DNA of 64,000 nt from Marinobacterium sedimentorum (GCF_024267675.1 NZ_JALDYX010000015.1:45111-109110), one strand, 5' to 3'; positions 26,795 to 35,361 are shown, counted from the first letter of the stretch. Program-made: numbers and translations. Notes: generated by a model not told the origin, from the letters alone.

Positions 26795-27603
26795 CTATTG
26801 GCCGGCCACAGCTCCAGTATTTCGACCTCCATGCCCACTTCCAGCACGGCTTCGTTCATCGGCACCAGATTCTGCCCGAACAATACCTGACCCTTTTCAC
26901 CACGGCGGTATTTGGCCAGGGTGCGCAGCGGCTGCTGCTGCGGGTTGGCTAGCGCGGTTTGGCTATCCAGATTGACCATTACGCAACGGGAACAGGGCTT
27001 GACGAACTCCAGTTCCAGACTGCCGATGCGAATGCGCTTCCAGTGATCTTCCGCATAGGGCTCGCTGTCGGCGATGACGAGATTGGGGCGAAACTGGCCC
27101 ATGCTGAGCGGGGTTTCGCAGCGGTGGGCAAGATCCTGCAGTGAGCCCTGACCTATCAGCAGCAGTGGATAACCGTCGGCGAAGGCCACAGGGGCGTCGG
27201 GGTTGAGTGCGGTAACGCGCCTCGAGGCTGATCCGAAGTAGAGCAGCTGGCAGGGCATGCCCAGATAGTCGCTGAACCAGCGATCCGCCGCCTCGCTGCA
27301 TTGCTGGCCCTGCACCTCATCGTCCCAGACCTGAACGGGCTGGTAGCGGGTCGAGAACTGGCTGTAGCTTAATCGCATATCTGCGCAGCCTGTGGCGCTC
27401 AGTATAAGACCCTCGACGCAGGGCGTGGCGCGCACGCGCAGCAGGGCAGGGTGCTTGCGGGCGGTGAGGAAGCGGCCGCGGCTGTCGGTCAGTATAAAGC
27501 GCCGATCGAAGGCAAGGCCTTCGCGCTCCACAAAAGCGCGCTCAAGGCGCAGACCTGCGGTCGATTTAATGGGGTATATATGCAGGTCGGACAAGTACGG
27601 CAT
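26782..27603 (-). CDS. MOSC-domain protein (YcbX-like, molybdenum cofactor)
   Basis: The 273-residue protein has an N-terminal MOSC_N barrel (LSDLHIYPIKSTAGLRL, then GLAFDRRFILTDSRGRFLTAR) and a MOSC domain. The latter carries FRPNLVIADSEPYAEDHWKRIRIG, the cofactor-binding Cys in EFVKPCSRCVMVN and the terminal FGQNLVPMNEAVLEVG. E. coli YcbX has an extra ferredoxin domain; this protein lacks it. Such proteins reduce N-hydroxylated compounds using Moco. The ATG at 27603 is used because AAGGAAG precedes it; the upstream start adds eight residues. Confidence 0.88.
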   Translation of the reverse strand: MPYLSDLHIYPIKSTAGLRLERAFVEREGLAFDRRFILTDSRGRFLTARKHPALLRVRATPCVEGLILSATGCADMRLSYSQFSTRYQPVQVWDDEVQGQQCSEAADRWFSDYLGMPCQLLYFGSASRRVTALNPDAPVAFADGYPLLLIGQGSLQDLAHRCETPLSMGQFRPNLVIADSEPYAEDHWKRIRIGSLELEFVKPCSRCVMVNLDSQTALANPQQQPLRTLAKYRRGEKGQVLFGQNLVPMNEAVLEVGMEVEILELWPANSQAL

Positions 27604-27975
27604 CGGTCTTCCTTGGGCTGGTTGCACTAGGGTGGCTTGCTGATGATGGGGTCAAGACAGGTGCGCAGCGGCGCGTCCTGACTGGATCTGGCAATAAGAT
27701 AATCCTCACCCCTGGGGTATTCAAGGTCGACAAATTCGATTCGATCCTGCAGCAGAGCGCCATCGGCATGGCGTCATTGCATCTCGCAGTGTAGCCGGCG
27801 CCTACAGGCGAGCTCAAAACCGTCCTGTACTTTACAGTTGATGGGCGTGTAGGCATGGGGTGACCCGCCTGTGCGGACAGTATAGGCTGGTGCCGCTGGC
27901 TGCAGAAATACTGTCGGCAGTGGATTTTGCAGTACCGCTATAATTGACACAGATGCGCAGAGCCAGAGGAATAAT
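27604..27975. other. Gap without recognised gene
   Basis: The 372-bp divergent gap lies between the MOSC gene and the DUF3820 gene. A minus-strand frame (27566-27856) overlaps the MOSC start and shows no family features. The right end should contain the DUF3820 promoter (TATAATTGACACAG near 27939). Confidence 0.4.
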
Positions 27976-28218
27976 ATGAACCTTGACCCGCAACAGCTGG
28001 TAAAAATTGCCAATATGAAGATGCCGTTTGGCAAATACAAGGGGCGGGTTTTACTGGATCTGCCTGAGCCCTATATGGTGTGGTTTGCCCGTGAGGGCTT
28101 TCCCGGCGGGGAGCTTGGGAACCTGCTGCGCATGCTTTACGAAATAAAACTCAATGGGCTGGAGGCGGTGGTTGAACCACTGCGACGCCAGCACCGGGGA
28201 GCAAATCGTGAAACTTGA
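27976..28218 (+). CDS. DUF3820 family small protein
   Basis: The 80-residue protein carries the DUF3820 signature MKMPFGKYKGRVLLDLPEPY and MVWFAREGFPGGELGNLL, with a family-typical length. AGAGGAA lies upstream of the ATG. The family is conserved in gammaproteobacteria; a link to quorum-regulated virulence has been proposed for some members but cannot be seen here. Confidence 0.88.
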   Translation: MNLDPQQLVKIANMKMPFGKYKGRVLLDLPEPYMVWFAREGFPGGELGNLLRMLYEIKLNGLEAVVEPLRRQHRGANRET

Positions 28219-28367
28219 TTATCTGTTTATGCCATTGCGGATATCGGGGCCGGTGGCACCATCGATTCCAATACGCTGCAGTCGCCCATTATCGGCTTTA
28301 TCTTTTCCAACAAGGGGTTGATGTACAACCTTACACTGGAAGGCTCAAAATTCACACGGATGAACAA

Positions 28368-28964
28368 ATGATGCGAATCAAGGCAGTACCTGTTGTTTTG
28401 TTGCTGGCGGCATTTTCGGTATCGTTCTCGGTACCGGGCTTGGCGCAAAAGCCGGAATCCCAAGAAGATAAAAAATACGACAAAAAGCACGACAAAAAAT
28501 ACGACAGCCAGGCGGAGATAATTTCGGGCAAAAAGCACGAGCGTGCGGATGAGCAAAGGCATGAAGTACAAGGTACAAAAAGCCAGAGCAGTTATCTGCT
28601 CGCGCCCCTGGCGGGGCAGGATCGAGACTATATACGCCAGTATTTGCGCACCGGCGATGCCGGCTTCTCGGGTGAATCTGACGGCCAGGGCAAGCACAAG
28701 TCGCTGCCGCCTGGCCTGCAGAAAAAGCTCGATCGAGGCGGTGAGCTGCCCCCTGGCTGGCAAAAGAAGGTCGCCCGCGGTGAGGTGCTGGAGCCCGATC
28801 TGCGCCGCCATGCACAGCGCCTGCCCGCCGATCTGAATCGGGGCCTGCACGGCTATGATGCCGGCACCGAGCTTTTGTTGCTCGAAGATCGTGTTGTGCG
28901 TGTCGCCACTGGCCAGGGTACGGTGCTGGATGTAATTGATATTGCTGATATATTGGTGCGCTAG
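28368..28964 (+). CDS. CigR/RcnB-like exported protein
   Basis: The protein has 198 residues (or 197 from the adjacent ATG 28371), a signal peptide ending PGLAQK, a Lys/Asp-rich spacer (EDKKYDKKHDKKYDS) and the motif pair LPPGLQKKLDRGGELPPGWQ followed by VARGEVL. The C-terminal strand repeat (YDAGTELLLLEDRVVRVATG) is typical of the RcnB/CigR group of periplasmic proteins. Functions in the group range from metal homeostasis to virulence modulation. The frame continues upstream to 28215 but without a sensible N-terminus. Confidence 0.75.
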   Translation: MMRIKAVPVVLLLAAFSVSFSVPGLAQKPESQEDKKYDKKHDKKYDSQAEIISGKKHERADEQRHEVQGTKSQSSYLLAPLAGQDRDYIRQYLRTGDAGFSGESDGQGKHKSLPPGLQKKLDRGGELPPGWQKKVARGEVLEPDLRRHAQRLPADLNRGLHGYDAGTELLLLEDRVVRVATGQGTVLDVIDIADILVR

Positions 28965-28985
28965 TCACCTGTAACGGACACTGTC

Positions 28986-29462
28986 ATGACACCGGCGATC
29001 AATGCGGCGAAAAAAGCCAACATCAGTTTTCAGGTTCACGAGTATGTCCACGATGCGGCGGCGCCGTCCTATGGACTGGAAGCCGCGGATGCGCTGGGTC
29101 AGTCGCCCCGGCGGGTGTTCAAGACCTTGCTGGTGGCGCTTAATGGTGACGGTCGTCGCCTGGCGGTTGCGGTGGTGCCGGTATCCGGCCTGCTGGATCT
29201 CAAGGCGGTGGCCACGGCGCTGAGGTGCAAAAAAGTCACCATGGCTGAGGCGCAGGATGCGGAACGCACCAGTGGTTACGTCGTGGGGGGGATCAGCCCG
29301 CTGGGGCAGAAAAAGCGCCTGCCAACGGTGCTGGACAGCAGCGCCCTGACATTTCCCAGCATCTACATGAGCGCGGGCCGGCGCGGGCTGGAAATCGAAA
29401 TGGCGGCCACTGATCTGATTGCGCTGACCAGCGCGGTCACGGCGCCCATCGGGCGGGATTAA
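28986..29462 (+). CDS. ybaK: Cys-tRNA(Pro)/Cys-tRNA(Cys) deacylase YbaK
   Basis: The 158-residue single-domain YbaK/EbsC protein has HEYVHDAAAPSYGLEAADAL, the catalytic Lys region RRVFKTLLVAL and SGYVVGGISPLGQKKRLP near the active site. It hydrolyses Cys mischarged onto tRNA-Pro by prolyl-tRNA synthetase. It follows the CigR-like gene by 21 bp in the same direction and may be cotranscribed. Confidence 0.93.
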   Translation: MTPAINAAKKANISFQVHEYVHDAAAPSYGLEAADALGQSPRRVFKTLLVALNGDGRRLAVAVVPVSGLLDLKAVATALRCKKVTMAEAQDAERTSGYVVGGISPLGQKKRLPTVLDSSALTFPSIYMSAGRRGLEIEMAATDLIALTSAVTAPIGRD

Positions 29463-29538
29463 TGGCGCCTGCAGCACGTTTACCCGTTCGGAGTCTTAGT
29501 ACTCCCAAGCCTGCTTTTCACGCCATATACATAACGTT

Positions 29539-30939
29539 CTAGCTTATCTTGCGGGCGGCCACACGGCTGCTGTCGCGGCTCTCTACCCTGTTGCTGTTGT
29601 CGCCTGGCTTGAAGTCACTCGCTTCCAGGCTGTGGCGGTTTAGCAGCTTGTAGAAATCGGTACGGTTGCGCTGTGCGATACGTGCCGCGTGGGTCACATT
29701 GCCCTCGGTAATGCGCAGAACCTTGATGAGGTAGCGGCGTTCAAAATCGGCCCGGGCCTCGTTGAACGAAGGTACCACGCGCTCCTGATTGGCCAGCGCC
29801 TGGGAGACCAGGCCTTCGGACACAATGGGGCTGTTGCTCAGCGCGACGACCTGTTCGAGCACGTTTTCCAGCTGGCGCACGTTGCCGGGCCAGGCAGCCT
29901 GGGCCAGCAGATGGATGGCGCCGGGTGAAATGCCGCGTACCTTGGGATTGTGGCGGTCCGATGCCTTGCTTAGAAAGTGTCTTGCCAGCAGCGGAATATC
30001 TTCCGGGCGCTCGCGCAGGGCCGGCAAATCCAGATTGACTACGTTCAGGCGGTAATAGAGGTCTTCCCTGAACTCCTGTGCCTCTATGGCCTGTTCCAGG
30101 TTGCGGTGAGTGGCCGAAATGATGCGCACATCAATCGGCACGCTCTCGGTCGAGCCCACGGCGCGAACGGTACGCTCCTGCAGTGCCCGCAGCAGTTTTA
30201 CCTGCAGCGGCTGGGGCATGTCGCCAATTTCGTCCAGGAACAGGGTGCCGCCGTGGGCGGCCTGAAACAGCCCCCGGTGCTGGGTGATGGCACCGGTAAA
30301 GGCGCCCTTGTTATGACCAAAGAGTTCGGACTCCAGCAGTTGTTCTGGCAGCGCGCCGCAGTTGATGGCGACGAAAGCCTTGCTGGCGCGGCGGCTGGCC
30401 TTGTGAATGGCCTTGGCAAAGCACTCCTTGCCACTGCCGCTGGCTCCGGTAATCAGCAGGCTGACGTCGGATTCGGCGACACGCTGCGCCTGCAGTAACA
30501 GGGACTCTATGGCGGGGCTGGTACCAATGATGCCGGCTCGCCATTCCTGATCCTGGCGGCGTGCGCTGGACTTGAGGGCAGCGCGGACAGTGTCCAGCAG
30601 CTGGTCACGGTCGATGGGCTTGGTCAGGAAGGCATAGACGCCACGCTGGGTCGCCGATACGGCTTCGGGGATCGAACCGTGGGCTGTCATGATGATGACC
30701 GGCAGATCCGGCCGTCGGCGCTGTACCTGCTCAAATAGTGCCATGCCGTCCATATGATCCATGCGCAGATCGGTGATGATCAGATCCACAGTATCGCCGG
30801 ACAACAATTGCAGGGCTTCCTGGCCGCTTTCGGCGGTGCTTATGCGGTAGTCCTGTGCCTGCAGACGCATCTTGAGCAGCTTGAGCAGTGCACTGTCGTC
30901 ATCGACGAGCAGGAGGTGTGGCGTTCTGTTCATGATCAT
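29539..30939 (-). CDS. glrR: Sigma-54-dependent response regulator (GlrR/QseF type)
   Basis: The 466-residue protein has a receiver domain (LLLVDDDSALLKLLK; phosphoacceptor Asp in IITDLRMDHMDG), a sigma-54 AAA+ domain (Walker A GASGSGKECFAKAIH, the GAFTGA loop as NKGAFTGAITQHRG, Walker B GTLFLDEIGDM) and a short C-terminal Fis-type HTH (EGNVTHAARIAQRNRTDFYK). In E. coli GlrR activates glmY and rpoE transcription. The start overlaps the lipoprotein stop as ATGA; an ATG 6 bp downstream has better Shine-Dalgarno spacing. Confidence 0.93.
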   Translation of the reverse strand: MIMNRTPHLLLVDDDSALLKLLKMRLQAQDYRISTAESGQEALQLLSGDTVDLIITDLRMDHMDGMALFEQVQRRRPDLPVIIMTAHGSIPEAVSATQRGVYAFLTKPIDRDQLLDTVRAALKSSARRQDQEWRAGIIGTSPAIESLLLQAQRVAESDVSLLITGASGSGKECFAKAIHKASRRASKAFVAINCGALPEQLLESELFGHNKGAFTGAITQHRGLFQAAHGGTLFLDEIGDMPQPLQVKLLRALQERTVRAVGSTESVPIDVRIISATHRNLEQAIEAQEFREDLYYRLNVVNLDLPALRERPEDIPLLARHFLSKASDRHNPKVRGISPGAIHLLAQAAWPGNVRQLENVLEQVVALSNSPIVSEGLVSQALANQERVVPSFNEARADFERRYLIKVLRITEGNVTHAARIAQRNRTDFYKLLNRHSLEASDFKPGDNSNRVESRDSSRVAARKIS

Positions 30940-31472
30940 AAATCCTTGCGTTGACGCGTGATCTCTTGTTCCAGATCCGTGAGCGCTTCTATCTTGCGTG
31001 TTAGTTCAGTGATCTGGGCATTTTGCTGCTGAATCTTGGCACTCTGCTGCTGAATCTTGGCACTCTGCTGCTGTATCAGGCTGTGTAGCTGCTGGCGTGG
31101 TTCCAGCTGGCTTTTCTGGATATCAAGGTAACGGTCTGCGGTGCAGTCGGCACTGGGGTAAAGCGGCAGGCTGGTCAACAGACGGCGGCCCTTGCCGAAC
31201 TGCTCGGCACTGGCCATGGGGCTGGTGAGCAGCAGCGCCTCGAGCGCCTTGTCATTGCTCCTAATCGCCTGTGCCAGTTGCTGCTTGCGGGCCCGGTCGC
31301 TCTGGCTCAGGTAGCGCTGCTGATGCTGCAGCAGGTCGGCCAGTGCATCATTACTGACATAGCAGGCTGGTCCCAGGTTGCTGGCCGCTGGCTGCAAGGT
31401 CTCGGGTATCTGGCAGCCGAGCAGGCTCAGCAACAGGGGTGCGGCCAGCAGATTACGAGGCATGGCTGTCAT
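30936..31472 (-). CDS. qseG: QseG/YfhG-like outer-membrane lipoprotein of the glr operon
   Basis: The 178-residue lipoprotein has a lipobox in LLLSLLGCQIP, a helical domain and a C-terminal coiled coil. The coil includes three near-identical heptads (QQQSAKI, QQQSAKI, QQQNAQI) encoded by a 21-bp tandem repeat at about 31024-31074. The position between kinase and regulator matches qseE-qseG-qseF (glrK-yfhG-glrR). In E. coli the protein interacts with the sensor kinase. It overlaps both neighbours, showing tight coupling. Confidence 0.82.
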   Translation of the reverse strand: MTAMPRNLLAAPLLLSLLGCQIPETLQPAASNLGPACYVSNDALADLLQHQQRYLSQSDRARKQQLAQAIRSNDKALEALLLTSPMASAEQFGKGRRLLTSLPLYPSADCTADRYLDIQKSQLEPRQQLHSLIQQQSAKIQQQSAKIQQQNAQITELTRKIEALTDLEQEITRQRKDL

Positions 31473-32871
31473 TCACCGCAGGTAACATGATTCTGAACAC
31501 CACTTTATGATCGGCATTGTGGGCAAGGTAGAGTCTGGCACCTAGAGCTACGGCGGCGTCATGCGCGACGCTCAGGCCAATGCCCGAGCCCTTGAGGGGC
31601 CCTCGGCGCCGATTTTTTCCCTGGAAAAAGGGTTTGAAGATCTGATCGATTTCAGCGGCCGGAATCGTTGGGCCGCTGTTGCCTATATCAATATGCATCT
31701 GGCCATCCTGTATCTGATAGCAGACACTGAGTTTGCCCTGTTCATCCCCGTAGTAAATCGCATTTGAAATCAAATTGCTGAGAATTCGATGCAACATGGC
31801 CCGATCGGTGGGCCACTTGGCGTCTTTTGTCGGCCGCTGCAGCAGAATCTGTTTTTGCTCAAGCAACAGCTTGTGCGGATGCAGTGCTGCATTCAGGCAG
31901 CTGTCCAGACTGGTGCTGCGCACATCCAGTGGCCCTGGTTGCTGCAGTCGGTTGTAGTCCAGCAACTGCTCAATCAAGGTTTGCAGCTCAAAGCTGTTGC
32001 GTTGAATCAGCTCAATGATCTCGCGTTGGTTATCCGTGAGCGGACCTGCGACTTCCTCCGCCATCAGGTCTGAACCTTCGCGCAGCGTGGTCAGTGGCGT
32101 TTTTAGCTCATGTGAAATATGGCGCAGAAAGCGCTGCTTTTCCTGTTCGAGCTCGTTTAGATGATCACCCAGCCAGTCGAGCTGGGCGTTCAGGTCAACC
32201 AGCTCGCGTGGCCCGCGCAGCGGTGCCGTGTTCTGTGGCTGGCCGTGACCGAGGGCGCGGATGCGGCCAATCAGCTGGCTGACCGGGCGACTGATGCGCA
32301 GGCTGAAGAACAGCATCAACAGCGCCGAGACTGCAATCAGTATCGCCGCCAGCAGCCAGAGCGCCTGCTGTGTGGTACGGGCCTGAAGATCCAGTTCGGC
32401 GAGTCGCTGCTCCAGCTGAAGGTTGCTTGCGCTAATCAGCTTGCCGGTCAGCAATGCCAGCTGCTCCAGCAGTGGCAGTCCGATTTCACCGTTCTGTGCC
32501 TGTTCGATCAGGCCCAGGGTTTCCTGCAGTGAGGGTATGACCGGATTGCCTCTGAGCAGGAAGCTCTGAATATCCAGCTGATTGCGGTAATCACCTATCT
32601 GCTCCTGCTGGCGCGTGCGGATGTCGCTGCGCTGCAAAATGGCGTATTGGCGCGCCGAACGCAGTATGTCCTCCGCCAGCACGTTGAGCTGCAGGTTGCG
32701 CTGACTGATCTCCAGCGACAGACGCGCTTGCTCGCGGCCTTGGCGTGCCTGCTCGACAAGCTCGTTGCTGGCTTGCAGCAGGAGTACGCCCAGGGGCGTG
32801 ACGACCAGCAAAAATGCCAGCAAGATCAATTGCCTAAGGGAACCGGCGCGCCAGCGATGTGTCGGGGTCAT
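31453..32871 (-). CDS. glrK: Sensor histidine kinase (GlrK/QseE type)
   Basis: The 472-residue kinase has two transmembrane helices (about 13-33 and 165-185), a periplasmic helical sensor domain, a HAMP segment (LRISRPVSQLIGRIRALG), the H-box FLRHISHELKTPLTTLREG, the N-box ILSNLISNAIYYGD and the G-boxes HIDIGNSGPTI and GSGIGLSVAHDA. The ATG at 32869-32871 (MTPTHRWRAGSL) is used; the upstream extension is not family-like. It is the first gene of glrK-qseG-glrR. A transposon-derived repeat sits 72 bp upstream of the start and may touch the promoter. Confidence 0.93.
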   Translation of the reverse strand: MTPTHRWRAGSLRQLILLAFLLVVTPLGVLLLQASNELVEQARQGREQARLSLEISQRNLQLNVLAEDILRSARQYAILQRSDIRTRQQEQIGDYRNQLDIQSFLLRGNPVIPSLQETLGLIEQAQNGEIGLPLLEQLALLTGKLISASNLQLEQRLAELDLQARTTQQALWLLAAILIAVSALLMLFFSLRISRPVSQLIGRIRALGHGQPQNTAPLRGPRELVDLNAQLDWLGDHLNELEQEKQRFLRHISHELKTPLTTLREGSDLMAEEVAGPLTDNQREIIELIQRNSFELQTLIEQLLDYNRLQQPGPLDVRSTSLDSCLNAALHPHKLLLEQKQILLQRPTKDAKWPTDRAMLHRILSNLISNAIYYGDEQGKLSVCYQIQDGQMHIDIGNSGPTIPAAEIDQIFKPFFQGKNRRRGPLKGSGIGLSVAHDAAVALGARLYLAHNADHKVVFRIMLPAVNDSHAS

Positions 32872-32942
32872 AGGGCGGTTCCGAAGACTGAACAAGAAGG
32901 CAGTATTATCTATCAAATGAAATCTGTCGTTAAGCACAGACG

Positions 32943-33000
32943 CTAGCAGCCTGTCGGGCTTTTCCGCAGTAGATCAGTGTTAAGTCCGACAGGCTGCTAG
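32943..33000. mobile_element. 58-bp minimal copy of the inverted-repeat element
   Basis: This is the second copy of the family seen at 2135-2303: left end CTAGCAGCCTGTCGGGCT, joined directly to the right-end segment (TTTCCGCAGTAGATCAGTG), ending AAGTCCGACAGGCTGCTAG. The shared right-end segment is about 40 bp and identical except one base. It lies between glrK and the EF-hand gene and could form a hairpin in RNA read from either side. Confidence 0.75.
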
Positions 33001-33026
33001 GGCCGGGCGCTGTTGGCGATCTGTGG

Positions 33027-33296
33027 CTAGACGCGTACCGAGTCCAGCTCCTGCGGGCTCAGGTAGCCATCCAGATCCAGATCCATGCGATAAAACTCCT
33101 GACCGAGGGTTTTGTCCTGGCGCGCCTCGAGAAAGCTGAGCTTGCCATCAGCATTGCGATCAAGCTGGTAGAACACCGGCATGGAAATCCGCGGCTGAGC
33201 CGCTGGCATCCTTTCGGTGGCTGCGGCCGGGTTTAGCGGCAGCCAGAGTGTTAGCAGTGTCAGGGCACTGGCCCCAAGGGTGGTCGTGATTTTCAT
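33027..33296 (-). CDS. Small exported EF-hand calcium-binding protein
   Basis: The 89-residue protein has a signal peptide (about 1-26, ending PAAATE) and two EF-hand loops, QLDRNADGKLSFLEA and RMDLDLDGYLSPQEL. It resembles the protein encoded at 16167-16418 in size and layout, though the sequences differ. The predicted location is the periplasm. It is transcribed toward glrK but separated from it by the inverted-repeat element. Confidence 0.8.
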   Translation of the reverse strand: MKITTTLGASALTLLTLWLPLNPAAATERMPAAQPRISMPVFYQLDRNADGKLSFLEARQDKTLGQEFYRMDLDLDGYLSPQELDSVRV

Positions 33297-33600
33297 CCAG
33301 GCTTTCCCTGTCGGTGGAAAGAATCAATACGGCAATACAATATACATGCCTGATATCAATAAATATAATAAAAACAATAAGTTAAGCTTTGTCCTCGGAT
33401 TTTTGCCGCCATCCGGGGCTGATGTCGTTGATAGATGTCTGTATTGGTGTCTCCATATACCGACCATTAGCTGTAGTACAGGTATAATTGTTTAAATATC
33501 AATGTCTTATGGTGTATCTTTATGGAGACAGTCGGTATCAAATGGCTAACGGCGAGCCTTGTCGAACTGCGCTGAGCCGCCAGGGATCGGTGCTGCCAGC
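33297..33600. other. AT-rich gap with swapped inverted modules
   Basis: The region is AT-rich and non-coding. TGTCTCCATA followed by ATACCGAC (33448-33464) recurs in inverted form as TATGGAGACA then GTCGGTAT (33521-33538). The 10-bp and 8-bp modules are both perfect but in swapped order. They flank a 56-bp AT-rich core and may be regulator sites or relics of an element. Confidence 0.45.
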
Positions 33601-33891
33601 TCAGGCAAGGTTGCCAGGTATCGGGCTGGCTATACCGCGGTCGTCAATGGGACGGTTTGTGCGCGGTGGCAGCGCGATATGTGCGCTATCTTCGGTCAGG
33701 CGGGAAGGGGTGTCACCCAGATAGGAGGGGGCTAATAGAGGCTCGGCAGGTTGGTCGGGCAGGGGCGAGGATTGAATCCGGGACTCAATATCCACCGGCT
33801 GAACCGGGCCCGGTTTCAGAGCCTCATTGGCGGCGCCCAGAGTTGCGGCGGCCACAATAATACCGCACAGCAGCAGGACAGAATTATTCAC
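33601..33891 (-). CDS. Small Pro-rich exported or membrane-anchored protein, unknown
   Basis: Starting at GTG 33889-33891, with AGGAG 8 bases upstream, this gives 96 residues: an N-terminal hydrophobic segment (NNSVLLLCGIIVAAATLGAA) and a Pro-rich, low-complexity remainder. The start signal is good but no family is recognised, so it could be a lineage-specific envelope protein. The frame extends further upstream to 33966 without a better ribosome site. Confidence 0.5.
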   Translation of the reverse strand: MNNSVLLLCGIIVAAATLGAANEALKPGPVQPVDIESRIQSSPLPDQPAEPLLAPSYLGDTPSRLTEDSAHIALPPRTNRPIDDRGIASPIPGNLA

Positions 33892-34238
33892 GGTTGCACT
33901 CCTTGTCAGATAGGTCGGGGCTGGTCTTGCCCGCGTTGGTGTATCTGAATACAAGAGTCGTGCCACTTTAATTTATTTGTTTAAAAACATATAGTTACTG
34001 ATGTTATATGCGGGTTTGTAAGCACCGCTGTAGCATTTGGGTTACTGCTTGCCATGAAACTGTCACTTTTCGGTGACGGTTTTGTGTTTTAATCCTAAAA
34101 ATACAATAAAAACAGTAGGCTAGCGGTCGTCAGGCGGCGACGGCAGCGACCGGCGTTGAGGTAACTGGGTCTGATGCGGTGCCGGGGAGATCCCGGCACG
34201 GCTCTGTTGCTGCGGTTGTCATGGCAGGCCGGGGGCTA
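33892..34238. other. Gap with a plus-strand terminator-like hairpin
   Basis: This is a mostly AT-rich gap between the small protein gene and dodecin. GTCACTTTTCGGTGAC (34062-34077) followed by GGTTTTGTGTTTT resembles a terminator on the plus strand, although no plus-strand gene precedes it. GTGCCGGG/CCCGGCAC (34179-34199) is a stem downstream of dodecin on its own strand. No gene is seen. Confidence 0.45.
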
Positions 34239-34445
34239 TTAGTCGAGCCGGAAGCCGATTTTGACGACAACCTGGTAGTGCGCGACCTTGCCATCCTGGA
34301 TGTGGCCGCGCATTTCCTTGACTTCGAACCAGTCCAGATTCTCCAGCGATGTAGCAGCCTTGTTGACCGCTTTCTTAATGGCATCGTCATAACCGACGGT
34401 GGATGAGCCCGCGACTTCTATCAGCTTGTAGACATGTTCTGACAT
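34239..34445 (-). CDS. Dodecin (flavin-binding protein)
   Basis: The 68-residue protein has the dodecin pattern VYKLIEVAGSSTVGYDDAIK, ATSLENLDWFEVKEMRGHI (the Trp that stacks on flavin) and VAHYQVVVKIGFRLD. Dodecins form hollow dodecamers that store riboflavin or related compounds and protect cells from flavin photochemistry. It is a single gene, 49 bp from the FAH gene, in the same direction. Confidence 0.95.
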   Translation of the reverse strand: MSEHVYKLIEVAGSSTVGYDDAIKKAVNKAATSLENLDWFEVKEMRGHIQDGKVAHYQVVVKIGFRLD

Positions 34446-34494
34446 GGGGATACCCTCGCTATTGGCGGCCGCACTAACTGGCGGCTGTCCTTAA

Positions 34495-35361
34495 TTAATA
34501 GCAGTGGGTGTCCGGTTCTTCGATGATGGGGTTGCACAATTCGCCTATTCCTTCAATTTCTACCCGTACCCGGTCGCCCGGCTTCATATAGCCCCGTGGC
34601 TTCATGGCGACGCCCACACCGGAACTGGTACCGGTGGCGATGATATCGCCGGGCTCCAGCGTGCAGACAGTGGAGAGGGTTGCGATAAGCTGATAACAGT
34701 TAAAAATCAGGTGGCGAGTATTGCTGTGCTGGCGCAGTTCGTCATTGACCCAGGTACGCAGCTCAAGATTGTGCGGGTCAATGGCGTCGCTGGTTTCAAT
34801 CCAGGGGCCGATGGGGCCATGGGTATCGAAGGATTTGCCCAGCGTCCAGGTGGGGGATTTGACCTGCCAGTCCCGCACAGAAACATCATTGGCAATGGTG
34901 TAGCCGGCAATAACGCTGGCTGCCTTGTCCAGTGGAACATGGCGGCAGCGCCGGCCGATGACGATGGCCAGCTCGCCTTCATAGTCGAGCTTGTCGGAAA
35001 TGCGGGGTCTGTGAATCGCCTCGCCCGGGCCTATAACGCAGCTGGTCTGCTTGTTGAATATGGTGGGGAATTCCGGTGTGGCCAGGCCTGTCTCGCGAAT
35101 GTGGTCGGCATAATTGAGACCAACACCGAGAAATTTGCCGGGGCGGGGCACCGGGGCCAGCAAGCGGACCTGGTCCAGCGCTATGACGGCGCGGGGCTTT
35201 GTTGCGAGCTGCTGCAGGCGCTGCAGGGCGGGTGCCCCTGCTGTCAACAGTGCGATCATGTCGCCGGGTAGCATGGGGTCCGCGGCGGCATCGATGATGT
35301 GGTCATCGATCAGGGTGCCGACGGACTGACGGCCCTGGTGTTCAAAGGTGATCAAGCGCAT
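34495..35361 (-). CDS. Fumarylacetoacetate hydrolase family protein
   Basis: The 288-residue protein has the FAH catalytic fold: FLGVGLNYADHIRETGL, the metal ligands in DYEGELAIVIGRRCRHV and GYTIANDVSVRDWQ, GKSFDTHGPIGPWI and the terminal GDIIATGTSSGVG. Members cleave C-C bonds or decarboxylate oxo acids in aromatic or sugar-acid breakdown. No pathway partner is nearby, so the substrate is unknown. A divergent or neighbouring TetR-type regulator (35486-36133) on the same strand may control it. Confidence 0.9.
   Translation of the reverse strand: MRLITFEHQGRQSVGTLIDDHIIDAAADPMLPGDMIALLTAGAPALQRLQQLATKPRAVIALDQVRLLAPVPRPGKFLGVGLNYADHIRETGLATPEFPTIFNKQTSCVIGPGEAIHRPRISDKLDYEGELAIVIGRRCRHVPLDKAASVIAGYTIANDVSVRDWQVKSPTWTLGKSFDTHGPIGPWIETSDAIDPHNLELRTWVNDELRQHSNTRHLIFNCYQLIATLSTVCTLEPGDIIATGTSSGVGVAMKPRGYMKPGDRVRVEIEGIGELCNPIIEEPDTHCY

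Noticed and set aside
27566..27856. 96-codon minus-strand frame overlapping the MOSC gene start
   Set aside because: It overlaps a well-supported gene and has no recognisable motif or start signal.
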